From positions 1-64,000 of the forward strand of contig CACFVG010000002.1 in assembly GCA_902569725.1 (NCBI GenBank): a stretch of 64,000 nt of DNA, written 5' to 3'. Shown here piece after piece: positions 42,374-52,631 of this stretch. Numbering within the stretch: the stretch's first letter is position 1; the number at the start of each line of letters is the position of its first letter. The notes under the pieces were generated by a model. That model saw nothing but the letters and a program-made list of their open reading frames with translations. It searched no databases and was not told the DNA's origin. The translations under genes were made by a program, and so were the position numbers. The stretch is from an uncultured Pelagibacteraceae bacterium (GTDB lineage: Bacteria; Pseudomonadota; Alphaproteobacteria; Pelagibacterales; Pelagibacteraceae).

Positions 42374-42643
42374 TTATTCGACATTGCTTTTTTTAACGCA
42401 ATAATTACCCTGTGTATTCCAACCTGCAGGGCAAGAACCAACTCTTGGTATTGCTTCCGTAGCATTTGGTCCAGCAACACAATAATTACCCGATGTATTC
42501 CAACCTGTAGGACAATTACCATTTTTTGCAATTGCAGGTCTCGCATTTGGACCTGGAACACACATTTTACCCGATGTATTATAACCTGTAGGACAATTAC
42601 CATTTTTTGGTATTGGACTTGCTCTCATTGTCATACTCTGCAC
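42374..42643 (-). CDS. small tandem-repeat protein with three about 27-aa CPxG[YW]NT.G..C repeats
   Basis: IPKNGNCPTGYNTSGKMCVPGPNARPA / IAKNGNCPTGWNTSGNYCVAGPNATEA / IPRVGSCPAGWNTQGNYCVKKSNVE. Confidence 0.7.
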   Translation of the reverse strand: MQSMTMRASPIPKNGNCPTGYNTSGKMCVPGPNARPAIAKNGNCPTGWNTSGNYCVAGPNATEAIPRVGSCPAGWNTQGNYCVKKSNVE

Positions 42644-42669
42644 CTCCCTAATTCTTGTTAAAAGAATTA

Positions 42670-44070
42670 TTAGTAACCATCTGCTTCAAGTTTTTTTCTA
42701 ATTGCTTCTGCAACAAGTTTATATCCCTCAGCATTATAATGACGATATCTCAACCTAAGCGCAAAAAGAGATAATGGGTCAGGATGAGGTTCAAATACCT
42801 CCTTATAAATATCAATGATGGGAATATTCAATTCTGTTACCGTTTGCATTACAAAATTACGATGTATGTTTTCTTCCTTAACACCAATTATTTCTCTTTC
42901 AAATCTAGGCAAGTAGACAAAATACATCTTCCCATCCCATTCGGAGACCATTTGCTTTGATTTTTTTAAAACATCTTTGAAAATAGGAGCGGTACCAAAA
43001 GGTGGGGGCGTGTGTGTTAAGTTAATCATTCTTCTTATTTTGTTTAGTTTTATTATGTTTGTTATCCTATTTTTCTTAAACCTTTTCTTTTTCTTTTTTT
43101 TTTTCTTTTCTTCATTCTTTTCCTTTTCCCACTCAACCTGAACATAATTTTTTAAAACATCATCAATTTCTTCCTGCCTGGAAATAAGGTTTTGAGAATA
43201 ATCATCTTCATCTAAATACCTTTTTAAGAATGGCGATTCTATCTCATTTACCAAATTTGCTAAATCATTCACAAAGTATATCCATAATACTATTTTTGGT
43301 TTTAAGGGTTCAGCATACTCCTTGAGTGCAGCAAGTTCCAACATCGGACCATTTCCTCCCTTTCCAACATTTATGACGTTTAAATCTGGTTGTCGTAGCA
43401 CAGCACTAATCGTTTCATTCGAATGAACAGATTTTCCTTCAGTAAAAGAATCGCCTATCAATAAAATGTCAACCTTGTTTTCAACGTATAATCCTTTTGG
43501 ATTATTAAACCCATGTTCATCTATTTCAATAACAGGAAAATAACCTGCTTCATTATTATGTGCTGTTATAGAATTTGAAATTGTGCCAAGAGGATAGATT
43601 CTACCTTTTTTTGCTTTTAAGCCATTTGATTTTAAAAATGCCTTTGGATAAATATTTGGAAATACATTAGCGCCAGAATCTTTTAAGTCATCCAGTACTT
43701 CCATATATGTTCTTGTATCATACGGAACACCCATTTTTTTTGCAATTATTTCTGGTTGGGGTGTTTTATTGAAAAATTCTAAATAAGTCTCAAATCCATA
43801 AACCAAAATACCTATTGTAAAGAACAAGATTGATAAATTTACTCTCAGGTTATTACTCAATCTTTTCAATCCAATACTAAACAATACTACAAACAAAACA
43901 CCGCATATCATACTGATAATATAAAATGCTGGTAATGCAAATTCAGGCGAACTATAGATTTTGTAAATTGGATAAATTATAAGAATAACAGAAAACGATA
44001 TACCAAATGCAAACACCGTGTTCGCAAACTTGACTGCGATTCGCGGTAGTTCTTTGGGCACGTTTTCCAT
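42670..44070 (-). CDS. membrane protein with SGNH/GDSL-hydrolase-like domain
   Basis: N-terminal TM helices, then LLIGDSFTEG (block I Ser), NVGKGGNGP (Gly/Asn blocks), terminal HYNAEGYKLVAEAI (Asp/His block V-like). Confidence 0.65.
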   Translation of the reverse strand: MENVPKELPRIAVKFANTVFAFGISFSVILIIYPIYKIYSSPEFALPAFYIISMICGVLFVVLFSIGLKRLSNNLRVNLSILFFTIGILVYGFETYLEFFNKTPQPEIIAKKMGVPYDTRTYMEVLDDLKDSGANVFPNIYPKAFLKSNGLKAKKGRIYPLGTISNSITAHNNEAGYFPVIEIDEHGFNNPKGLYVENKVDILLIGDSFTEGKSVHSNETISAVLRQPDLNVINVGKGGNGPMLELAALKEYAEPLKPKIVLWIYFVNDLANLVNEIESPFLKRYLDEDDYSQNLISRQEEIDDVLKNYVQVEWEKEKNEEKKKKKKKKRFKKNRITNIIKLNKIRRMINLTHTPPPFGTAPIFKDVLKKSKQMVSEWDGKMYFVYLPRFEREIIGVKEENIHRNFVMQTVTELNIPIIDIYKEVFEPHPDPLSLFALRLRYRHYNAEGYKLVAEAIRKKLEADGY

Positions 44071-44278
44071 ATTGTTAAATTTTCTTAATAATTAATTTCA
44101 TTATGATTTTCTCATTATTAACAACAATTGATTATCCAATCAATATTAATAAGCAAAAGTTAAATGATGAAATGATTTAAATACCATCTAGTGTGACTAA
44201 CTAACGAATTCAGCATGAATTCATTTGTGCGTCAGAATAAATTAATGACAATTCAATTTCAAGTTGGTAAGTTTTAGT

Positions 44279-45268
44279 ATGGAAGTTAATGCAGAAATAA
44301 AAAAAGCAACTGATCTAATTTATCAGAAAATATCTAATACCATTCCAGAAATAGAGTGGGCAATTCATGCTCCATATATTTATAAAATTAATAAACTTAA
44401 AAAAGAAAAAAATGCAGTAATTCTTGCACACAATTATCAAACACCAGAAATATATCACGGTGTTTCTGATTTTTCAGCAGACTCACTTGCACTTGCAGTT
44501 GAAGCGGCAAAAACAAAAGCAGATATAATAGTAATGTGTGGAGTTCATTTTATGGCTGAAACTGCAAAACTAATGAGTCCTGATAAAAAAGTTCTTCTCC
44601 CAGATATGAGCGCGGGCTGTTCTTTGTCATCATCAATTACAGGTAAAGATGTTAGAAACTTAAAAAGAAAATATCCTGGAGTTCCAGTAGTTTCTTATGT
44701 TAATACATCAGCAGAAGTAAAAGCAGAAACTGATGTATGCTGCACATCAGCTAATGCTGTAAAAATTGTACAATCATTAGGAGTAAAAAAAGTTATTTTC
44801 TTGCCTGATGATTTTTTGGCAAAATATGTTGCTTCTCAAACAGATGTGGAAATTATTTCATGGAAAGGCACATGTGAAGTACATGAACAATTTAATGATG
44901 AAGAAATAAATGAAATTAGAAAAAGCAATCCAGGAATAAAAATAATTGCTCATCCTGAATGTCCTCCAGATGTAATAAGAGCTAGCGATTTTGCAGGATC
45001 TACTAGTGGTATGATAAAATATGTTAAAGATAACCAGCCAGAAAAAGTAATGATGGTTACCGAATGTTCAATGAGTGATAACGTTCAAATTGACAATCCT
45101 AATGTAAAATTTATTCGTCCATGTAATTTATGTCCTCATATGAAAAAAATAACATTACCAAAAATATTAGATTGTTTGGAAAACGAAACTAATGAATTAA
45201 TAATGGATAACAAAACTATAGAAAAAGCCAGAAAGTCTGTAGAAAGAATGGCAGAGATAGGCAGATAA
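44279..45268 (+). CDS. nadA: quinolinate synthase
   Basis: ILAHNYQTPEIYHGVSDFSADSLALA, CNLCPHMKKITL cysteine motif; ATG 44279 preferred over TTG 44264. Confidence 0.96.
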   Translation: MEVNAEIKKATDLIYQKISNTIPEIEWAIHAPYIYKINKLKKEKNAVILAHNYQTPEIYHGVSDFSADSLALAVEAAKTKADIIVMCGVHFMAETAKLMSPDKKVLLPDMSAGCSLSSSITGKDVRNLKRKYPGVPVVSYVNTSAEVKAETDVCCTSANAVKIVQSLGVKKVIFLPDDFLAKYVASQTDVEIISWKGTCEVHEQFNDEEINEIRKSNPGIKIIAHPECPPDVIRASDFAGSTSGMIKYVKDNQPEKVMMVTECSMSDNVQIDNPNVKFIRPCNLCPHMKKITLPKILDCLENETNELIMDNKTIEKARKSVERMAEIGR

Positions 45269-45273
45269 AATCT

Positions 45274-46110
45274 GTGCCAAAAATTAAATTAAGCAAGAAC
45301 TTTATTATTAATGTTTGCAAATTGGCTTTAAATGAAGATTTGTATCCTTCAGGAGATATAACTTCAAATCTATTAAAAAATAATACTATAAAAAAAGTAA
45401 AGTTATTGTCAAACCAGTCAGGAATAATAGGTGGGTTGGAATTTGCAAAACAGACTTTTAAATTGATTGATAAAAGAATTAAAATAAAATTAAAAAAAAA
45501 AGAAGGTTCTCAAATAAAAAAAAGAGATTTAATAGCAATTGTAGAGGGTGATATTAAAAATATATTAATTGGAGAAAGAGTTGCTCTAAATTTTTTATCT
45601 CATATTTCTGGTATTGCAACTAAAACGAATAATTTTGTAAAAAAAGTTAATAAAAAAACTATAATCTGCTGTACTAGAAAAACTATTCCTAATTTAAGAG
45701 TTATTCAAAAATATGCTGTCAAACTTGGTGGAGGAGAAAATCATAGATTTAACTTGAGTGATGAATTTTTGATAAAAGATAACCATATAGCTGCAAATAA
45801 AAATATTATAGAAATAATAAAAAAAGCAATTAAATTTAAAAAAGGAAAAAAAATTACAGTTGAAGTTGATAATTTAAGTCAACTTAAAAATATACTTGGA
45901 TTAAAATTTGATAGAGTTTTATTTGATAATATGAATATAAAGTCACTTAAAGTTGGAGTAAAACTAGCAAGAAAATACTATAAAACTGAAGCATCGGGTA
46001 ATATTACCTTAAGTACTGTTAAGAATATTTCTAAAACTGGAGTAGATAGAATTTCTATTGGCGCTTTAACTCATAGTGTTCCAGCCCTGGATATAAAACT
46101 ACAAATTTAA
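45274..46110 (+). CDS. nadC: nicotinate-nucleotide pyrophosphorylase (carboxylating)
   Basis: EDLYPSGDITS, TRKTIPNLRVIQKYAVKLGGGENHRFNLSDEFLIKDNHI. Confidence 0.95.
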   Translation: MPKIKLSKNFIINVCKLALNEDLYPSGDITSNLLKNNTIKKVKLLSNQSGIIGGLEFAKQTFKLIDKRIKIKLKKKEGSQIKKRDLIAIVEGDIKNILIGERVALNFLSHISGIATKTNNFVKKVNKKTIICCTRKTIPNLRVIQKYAVKLGGGENHRFNLSDEFLIKDNHIAANKNIIEIIKKAIKFKKGKKITVEVDNLSQLKNILGLKFDRVLFDNMNIKSLKVGVKLARKYYKTEASGNITLSTVKNISKTGVDRISIGALTHSVPALDIKLQI

Positions 46111-46116
46111 ATAAAA

Positions 46117-48774
46117 TTATTTTTTTAGTTGTGCTTGTGCTGCAGCTAGTCTTGCTACTGGCACTCTATAAGGAGAACATGAAACATAATCTAAACCTAC
46201 ATCTGAACAAAAATGTATGCTTTTAGGATCTCCTCCATGCTCACCACATATACCTAATTTTATATTTTTATTTTGCTTTCTTCCTTTTTCTGATGCAATT
46301 TTAATAAGATCACCCACTCCTTCATCAACTGATATAAATGGGTCTATGTCAAAAATCTTGTTTTCAATATAATCATTTAAAAATTTACCACTATCATCTC
46401 TACTAATTCCAAATGTTGTCTGGGTTAAATCATTTGTTCCAAAGCTAAAAAATTCAGCATGTTTTGCTATATCTTTGGCTTTTATAGCGGCTCTTGGTAA
46501 TTCAATCATAGTTCCAACTAAAAATTTAATCTTTATTTCTTTTTGATCTTGAACTTTTTTTGCAGTTGTTATTACAAGATCTTTCATAATTTTTATTTCA
46601 GCTTCGGTAGATACTAAAGGTATCATTATTTCTGGAAATGCTGATTTTATTTTTTTCTTTTTTAACTCTGCCAATGCTTCAAAAATAGCTCTACATTGCA
46701 TTTGATAAATTTCAGGATAAGAAATTCCTAACCTGCAACCTCTATGGCCCAACATTGGATTTTGTTCATGTAACTCACTAATTCTAGCTTCAATCTCTTT
46801 AATAGATAATTTTAATTCATTTGCTACTTCGTTAATTTCTTTTGCAGTTCTTGGAAGAAATTCATGCAGTGGAGGATCCAATAATCTTACTGTAACCGGC
46901 AAACCACTCATAATTTTAAATATTTTAATAAAATCATTTTTTTGATGAGGTAAAAGTTTTTCTAATGCTTTATTTCTATCTTCTGTAGTTTTTGAAAGTA
47001 TCATTTCTCTTACAGATAAAATTCTTTCTTCGTCAAAAAACATATGTTCTGTTCTACACAGTCCTATTCCTTCTGCCCCAAAGTCTCTTGCAGTTTTTGT
47101 GTCTAATGGAGTTTCAGAATTTGTTCTAACTTTTAATTTTCTAAAACTATCTGCCCAGCCCATTAATTTTGAAAAATATCCTGAAATTTCAGGTTTTAAT
47201 TTTGGAACTTCTCCTTGAATAATTCTTCCTGTAGAGCCATCTATAGTAATTAAATCACCCTCTTTTATTTCTATAGATGCAGTTTTAAAAATTTTTCTAT
47301 CATAATTAATATCAATTTCACTTGAGCCTGAAACACATGGCCTACCCATTCCTCTTGCAACCACTGCTGCATGACTAGTCATTCCTCCTCTTGAAGTCAA
47401 TATTCCTTTTGCAGCATGCATACCGTGTATATCCTCTGGTGAAGTTTCTACTCTAACTAAAATTGTATCCTGCATCATTTCATTAAGTCTTTGGGCTTCA
47501 TCAGATGAAAAAACTACTTTTCCAGTAGCTGCGCCAGGAGAAGCTGGCAAACCTTTTGCAATAATATTTATTTTACCTTTTTCATCTAGAGTTGGATGTA
47601 AAAGTTTATCTAAAGAATGGGGGTCTATTCTCATAACTGCATCTTTCTTTGAAATTAATTTTTCTTTAACCATATCAACTGCAATTTTTACAGCTGATTT
47701 AGTTGTTCTTTTTCCAGACCTTGTTTGTAATATCCAAAGTTTATTATTCTCAACTGTGAACTCTACATCCTGCATATCTTTATAATGTCTTTCTAAATTT
47801 TTTAAAATTTTATCCAGCTGTTTAAAAATGGTAGGCATTGACTCTTCTAATGAACTCTCTTTAGCTTTAGCTTCAATTCTGGCTTTTTTTGTTATGTATT
47901 GTGGAGTTCTTGTGCCTCCAACCACATCTTCTCCCTGAGCATTAATTAAATATTCTCCATAAATTTCATTTGAGCCTGTTGATGGGTTTCTTGTAAAAAC
48001 TACACCTGTTGCACAATCTTGGCCCATATTACCAAAAACCATTAACTGAACATTAACTGCTGTACCCCAGTCAGAGGGTATTTGATTAAGTTTTCTATAA
48101 ACTTTTGCTCTGTTACTTTGCCAAGATAAAAATACTGCTGATATAGCTCCTATTAATTGCTCATTTACATCCTGAGGAAAATCTTTTTTTGTTTTTTCTT
48201 TTACAATGTTCTTAAAATCTTTGATTAACCCATCCCAATCATTTTCGTCTAACTCATTATCTAACAAAACTCCTTTGGTTAGTTTATAATTTTCAATAAG
48301 CTCTTCAAAATTGTAATTTTCAACCCCCAAAACAACGTTTGAGTACATTTGAATAAAACGTCTATAACTATCTTTTGCAAATCTAAAATTTGATGTTTTT
48401 TTAGCAAGAGCTTGGACAGTTTTATCATTTAGTCCTAAATTTAAAATCGTATCCATCATACCAGGCATTGACACTCTAGCACCAGATCTAACGGAAACTA
48501 GCAAAGGATTTTTTAAGTCTCCAAATTTTTTTCCAGAATTTTTTTCCATATTTTTTATTTCAACTTTGATCTGTTTTAATATTTTTGGAACAATTTTTTT
48601 ATTATTTTTATAAAATAAATCACAAACTTCAGTAGAAATAGTAAATCCAGAAGGAACAGGATATCCAAGTCTTCCCATTTCAGCAAGATTTGCTCCCTTT
48701 CCTCCTAAAATATTTTTTGGAATTTTGATTCTCTTTGTTTCTTTAGATTTAAAATTAAAAACTAATTTTTTCAC
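46117..48774 (-). CDS. ppdK: pyruvate, phosphate dikinase
   Basis: GGKGANLAEMGRLGYPVPSGFTIST, GGMTSHAAVVARGMGRPCV phospho-His motif, C-terminal PEP-utilising domain. Confidence 0.97.
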   Translation of the reverse strand: MKKLVFNFKSKETKRIKIPKNILGGKGANLAEMGRLGYPVPSGFTISTEVCDLFYKNNKKIVPKILKQIKVEIKNMEKNSGKKFGDLKNPLLVSVRSGARVSMPGMMDTILNLGLNDKTVQALAKKTSNFRFAKDSYRRFIQMYSNVVLGVENYNFEELIENYKLTKGVLLDNELDENDWDGLIKDFKNIVKEKTKKDFPQDVNEQLIGAISAVFLSWQSNRAKVYRKLNQIPSDWGTAVNVQLMVFGNMGQDCATGVVFTRNPSTGSNEIYGEYLINAQGEDVVGGTRTPQYITKKARIEAKAKESSLEESMPTIFKQLDKILKNLERHYKDMQDVEFTVENNKLWILQTRSGKRTTKSAVKIAVDMVKEKLISKKDAVMRIDPHSLDKLLHPTLDEKGKINIIAKGLPASPGAATGKVVFSSDEAQRLNEMMQDTILVRVETSPEDIHGMHAAKGILTSRGGMTSHAAVVARGMGRPCVSGSSEIDINYDRKIFKTASIEIKEGDLITIDGSTGRIIQGEVPKLKPEISGYFSKLMGWADSFRKLKVRTNSETPLDTKTARDFGAEGIGLCRTEHMFFDEERILSVREMILSKTTEDRNKALEKLLPHQKNDFIKIFKIMSGLPVTVRLLDPPLHEFLPRTAKEINEVANELKLSIKEIEARISELHEQNPMLGHRGCRLGISYPEIYQMQCRAIFEALAELKKKKIKSAFPEIMIPLVSTEAEIKIMKDLVITTAKKVQDQKEIKIKFLVGTMIELPRAAIKAKDIAKHAEFFSFGTNDLTQTTFGISRDDSGKFLNDYIENKIFDIDPFISVDEGVGDLIKIASEKGRKQNKNIKLGICGEHGGDPKSIHFCSDVGLDYVSCSPYRVPVARLAAAQAQLKK

Positions 48775-50843
48775 TATAAGCTTTCTACTTTAGAAAAATT
48801 TAAATAATTATCGAAGGTTTTACATAACATCTGCAAAATTTCTAGTCTATTTTTTTTAATTAATACATCTTCGTCATTTACTATTACATTCTCAAAAAAG
48901 TCGTTTACTTCTTTTTTAGCTGATGACAGAATTTTTAAAATACCTTCGTAATCATCTTCTCTGCTAACACTTGTAAAATCTTTCCTTATTTCGTGAATTT
49001 TTTTATAAAGCGCTTTTTCAAATTCATTTTTAAACAGTCCTGGATCTGCGTAGCCTGCAAGTTCTAATTTGTTATTTTTATACTCGTTAGAAATAATATT
49101 TGATGCTCTTTTATAACTAAACATCAAATCTTTTCCGATTTCTTTTGAAATTAATTTATTTAAAGTTGAAGTTTTTTTATAAATTTTCAAAATGTTATCA
49201 ATGTTATAATTCAAATTTACACTCTCAATAATATCATTCCTTATTTCTTTTTCTTTCATAAAGTTTTTGTATCTATCGTGAAAAAATTCTGAAAGATCTT
49301 TTTGAACATTCTTCGAATTAAAAATAATATTTTGTTCACTATATAATTGACAACTATAATTAATTAGATCCCTTAATTTTAAATCTTTATTATTTTCTAA
49401 AATCATTTTTAATAAACCAATTGCTGATCTTCTTAGCGCATATGGATCTTTAGAACTTGAAGGTTTTAAATCTAGGCCAAAAAAACCTACTAACGAGTCT
49501 AGTTTGTCACTCAATGATAATGCAATGCTATAAGGCTTTTTTGGAATCTTGCTTTCCAGCCCTGTTGGCAAATAATGTTCACTTACAGCAATACAAACTT
49601 CTTTTTCAAAACCCTGTGCTTCAGCAAAATAGCCTCCTAATATACCTTGTAATTCTGGAAATTCCCCAACAAGATCTGAGAGCAAATCTACCTTGCATAT
49701 TGAAGATGCAATTTCTATTTTTTCTTTACTAATTAATAATTCGTCTGAAATAAGACTGCTTAATTTTCTTATTCTCTGAACTTTATCATAATAGCTCCCT
49801 AGACCCTTAAAATAATTTATATTTTTTAATTTAGATATTTGCTTTACCAAATTTTGCGACTTATTTTTATTCCAAAAAAATTCTGCATCACTTAATCTTG
49901 CATCGATTACTCTTTCATTGCCAATTTTTACTAATTTTTTTGGATCACTTGAATCTGAGACAATAAAAAAGTTATTTGTTAAATTGTCTTTTTTATCAAA
50001 TGTTGGAAAATACTTTTGATGATGTTGCATTGTTATTGTAATAATTTCTTTTGGTATATTTAGATATTTTTTATCAAATGTGCATAAGATTACTTTCGGT
50101 TTTTCAACAATATCTGTTACCTCGTTTAGCAACTTGTCATTGATATTTATTTGAAGGTTTTTTTTTTTGGAAAGGTCCGTTAATTTTTTTTTTATATATT
50201 TTTTTCTTGTATCATTATCAATAATTATATTTAACTTTTTAAAATAAGAAAAATATGAATTAATATTTTTAAATATTTTTATTTTTTCTTCAAAATCTTT
50301 ATCTATATAAGTTGCATTTGAACTTAATAAATGGTGAAATTTAAAATTTAAGGGCTTGTTATCAAAAATTGCAAGTATTGACTTTAAAGGTCTACCCCAA
50401 TAAAGATTGTGCTCTCCCCATTTCATTGATTTTTTCCAGGATAAATTTTCTAATATTTTTGGAATATTGGCTTTTAATACATCAGCTGATTTAATCTTTT
50501 TTGATGGTTTTTTATAAAAAAAAAACTCACCTCTATCTGTGTTTTTTTTATAAATATCTTGTTTTTGTATCAAATTTGATTTTAAAAAACCCTCTATTGC
50601 ATTATCTGGGGCTTTGACATTTGGACCTCTTATCTCTTGTGATTTTTGATGTATTTCTCTTTCAATTTTTTTAAAACATAAAACTAATCTATTAGGTGTA
50701 GAAATAACTTTAGCATCATCTTTATAATTTATATTTTCTTTTTCAAAAAATTTTTTAAAACTTCCAAGTAAATTTATTCTTGCATTAGATTGTAAATTAG
50801 CAGGTATTTCTTCACTAAATAATTCTAATAAAAATTCAGCCAT
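48774..50843 (-). CDS. glyS: glycyl-tRNA synthetase beta subunit
   Basis: MAEFLLELFSEEIPA start (residue 13 of the supplied ORF), position next to glyQ. Confidence 0.94.
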   Translation of the reverse strand: MAEFLLELFSEEIPANLQSNARINLLGSFKKFFEKENINYKDDAKVISTPNRLVLCFKKIEREIHQKSQEIRGPNVKAPDNAIEGFLKSNLIQKQDIYKKNTDRGEFFFYKKPSKKIKSADVLKANIPKILENLSWKKSMKWGEHNLYWGRPLKSILAIFDNKPLNFKFHHLLSSNATYIDKDFEEKIKIFKNINSYFSYFKKLNIIIDNDTRKKYIKKKLTDLSKKKNLQININDKLLNEVTDIVEKPKVILCTFDKKYLNIPKEIITITMQHHQKYFPTFDKKDNLTNNFFIVSDSSDPKKLVKIGNERVIDARLSDAEFFWNKNKSQNLVKQISKLKNINYFKGLGSYYDKVQRIRKLSSLISDELLISKEKIEIASSICKVDLLSDLVGEFPELQGILGGYFAEAQGFEKEVCIAVSEHYLPTGLESKIPKKPYSIALSLSDKLDSLVGFFGLDLKPSSSKDPYALRRSAIGLLKMILENNKDLKLRDLINYSCQLYSEQNIIFNSKNVQKDLSEFFHDRYKNFMKEKEIRNDIIESVNLNYNIDNILKIYKKTSTLNKLISKEIGKDLMFSYKRASNIISNEYKNNKLELAGYADPGLFKNEFEKALYKKIHEIRKDFTSVSREDDYEGILKILSSAKKEVNDFFENVIVNDEDVLIKKNRLEILQMLCKTFDNYLNFSKVESL

Positions 50844-50844
50844 T

Positions 50845-51726
50845 TTAGTTTTGACTTTCGAGCCAAATCTGACCAACATCTTTCGTAAGATCTCTAATCC
50901 TTGCTATATACTCAGCTCTTTGTGCAACACTTATTACTCCTCTAGCATCTAGTATATTAAAAATATGACTAGCTTTTAAACACTGATCATAAGCTGGTAA
51001 AGATAGTTTACTTTCTATCAAAGATTTAGATTCTTTCTCTATCATATCAAATATTTTAAATAAATTATTAGTATTAGCTAATTCAAAATTGTATTTTGAA
51101 AATTCTTTTTCTGACTGGTGAAATACATCTCGATATAAAATTCCATCATTATTCCATTCTAAATCAAAAACATTTTTTTTTCCTTGCGTAAACATACAAA
51201 GTCTTTCTAATCCATATGTTAATTCAACAGAAATAGGATTACATTCGATTCCAGTCATTTGTTGAAAATAAGTGAATTGAGTTATTTCCATACCATCACA
51301 CCAAACCTCCCACCCAAGACCAGCAGCTCCTAATGTTGGACTTTCCCAATCATCTTCAACAAATCTTATATCGTGTTCTTTGTGTTTAATGCCAATTGCT
51401 GAAAGACTGTTTAAGTAAAGTTTTTTTATATTTTTCGGTGACGGTTTAATTAAAACTTGAAATTGATAATAGTGCTGAAGTCTATTTGGATTTTCTCCAT
51501 ATCTTCCATCCGTTGGTCTTCTTGAGGGTTGAACATATGCTGTTCTCCACGGCTTACTTCCTAGAGATCTAAGTGTTGTAGCAGGATGAAATGTTCCTGC
51601 TCCAACTTCTAAATCATATGGTTGTAAAATTACACATCCATGTTTGCTCCAATATTTTTGTAAATTCAAGATTGTATCTTGAAATGATTGATGTTTAAGT
51701 TTTTTAATTTTTTTTTTAGAAGCCAT
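50845..51726 (-). CDS. glyQ: glycyl-tRNA synthetase alpha subunit
   Basis: [43 protein letters not shown]. Confidence 0.97.
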   Translation of the reverse strand: MASKKKIKKLKHQSFQDTILNLQKYWSKHGCVILQPYDLEVGAGTFHPATTLRSLGSKPWRTAYVQPSRRPTDGRYGENPNRLQHYYQFQVLIKPSPKNIKKLYLNSLSAIGIKHKEHDIRFVEDDWESPTLGAAGLGWEVWCDGMEITQFTYFQQMTGIECNPISVELTYGLERLCMFTQGKKNVFDLEWNNDGILYRDVFHQSEKEFSKYNFELANTNNLFKIFDMIEKESKSLIESKLSLPAYDQCLKASHIFNILDARGVISVAQRAEYIARIRDLTKDVGQIWLESQN

Positions 51727-52522
51727 ACCTTTGCCAGATAGATCTTTCTTCTAAAATACTAATTGCTTGTTCTGTATGATTTTCTGAAGATAATTTTCTA
51801 GCTAGCCAGCCTTTTGCTTTTTCGAACTTTTTAATTATTATTTTTTCACCAAATTTTTCTCTCAAAATTTGATCAGCATTACCTATTCCATCTATTAATC
51901 CGAGTTCTTTTGCTTTTCTACCTGACCAAAATTCTCCTGAGAATAATTCTATTCCACTATCTTTTTTTAACTTTGTTGACCTGCTGTTCTCTACAACTTC
52001 AATAAAATCTTTATGAAGATCAAGCTGAATAGTTTTTAATCTTTCAATATCTTCTTTTTTTTCTTCCATAAAAGGATCTAGTGTACTTTTATTTTTACCA
52101 GCAGTATAAACTCTTCTTTGAACTCCTATTTTATTTATAAGGTCTTTAAAACCAAAAGATGAAAAAATCACACCTATTGATCCCACTATAGAGCTTTGAT
52201 TTGCATAAATTTCATCTCCAGCACATGCAATTAAATATCCTCCAGACGCAGCTACATCTTCGGCAAAAATTATTACTTTTTTCTTATTTTTTTTTGCCTG
52301 CGATCTAATAAAATCATGTATTAGATGTGATTGAACAGGAGATCCTCCTGGTGAATTAATAGAAATGGCTACTGCAGGCGCTTTTTTAATTGAGAAAGCT
52401 TTTTTAATTATTTCTTCTTGTCCTGCAAAATCAATCCCTTGTTTAAATTTTCCAACATTACCTATAACTCCACTAAGTTTAATGTGTGGTATAATTTTTT
52501 TTTTTTTAAAAAAAGAGAACAT
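51716..52522 (-). CDS. signal peptide peptidase SppA/SohB-like S49 peptidase
   Basis: [40 protein letters not shown]. Confidence 0.9.
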   Translation of the reverse strand: MFSFFKKKKIIPHIKLSGVIGNVGKFKQGIDFAGQEEIIKKAFSIKKAPAVAISINSPGGSPVQSHLIHDFIRSQAKKNKKKVIIFAEDVAASGGYLIACAGDEIYANQSSIVGSIGVIFSSFGFKDLINKIGVQRRVYTAGKNKSTLDPFMEEKKEDIERLKTIQLDLHKDFIEVVENSRSTKLKKDSGIELFSGEFWSGRKAKELGLIDGIGNADQILREKFGEKIIIKKFEKAKGWLARKLSSENHTEQAISILEERSIWQRYGF

Positions 52523-52631
52523 ACTTATGCTTATAAAATTTTTGGTTTAATATAAAGTCTACTTATAGTTGAAGTTTTAGGTGCGTCAATTGATAAGTAT
52601 AATATTGCGTTAATTATACTAGTTTAATTAG

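Noticed and set aside
42364-42603. Alternative-frame minus-strand ORF overlapping the Cys-repeat protein
   Set aside because: Repetitive only because the underlying DNA is repetitive; the 42374-42643 frame has the conserved Cys/Gly/Asn pattern
42374-42643. Repeat region considered as a CRISPR array
   Set aside because: Only three about 81-bp coding repeats with no spacers and no cas genes
44210-44226. GAATTC-AGCAT-GAATTC repeat upstream of nadA
   Set aside because: Two short self-palindromic hexamers close together; likely chance without comparative support
50844-50879. N-terminal extension of glyS in the ORF track
   Set aside because: Overlaps glyQ; MAEFLLELFSEEIPA is the typical GlyS start
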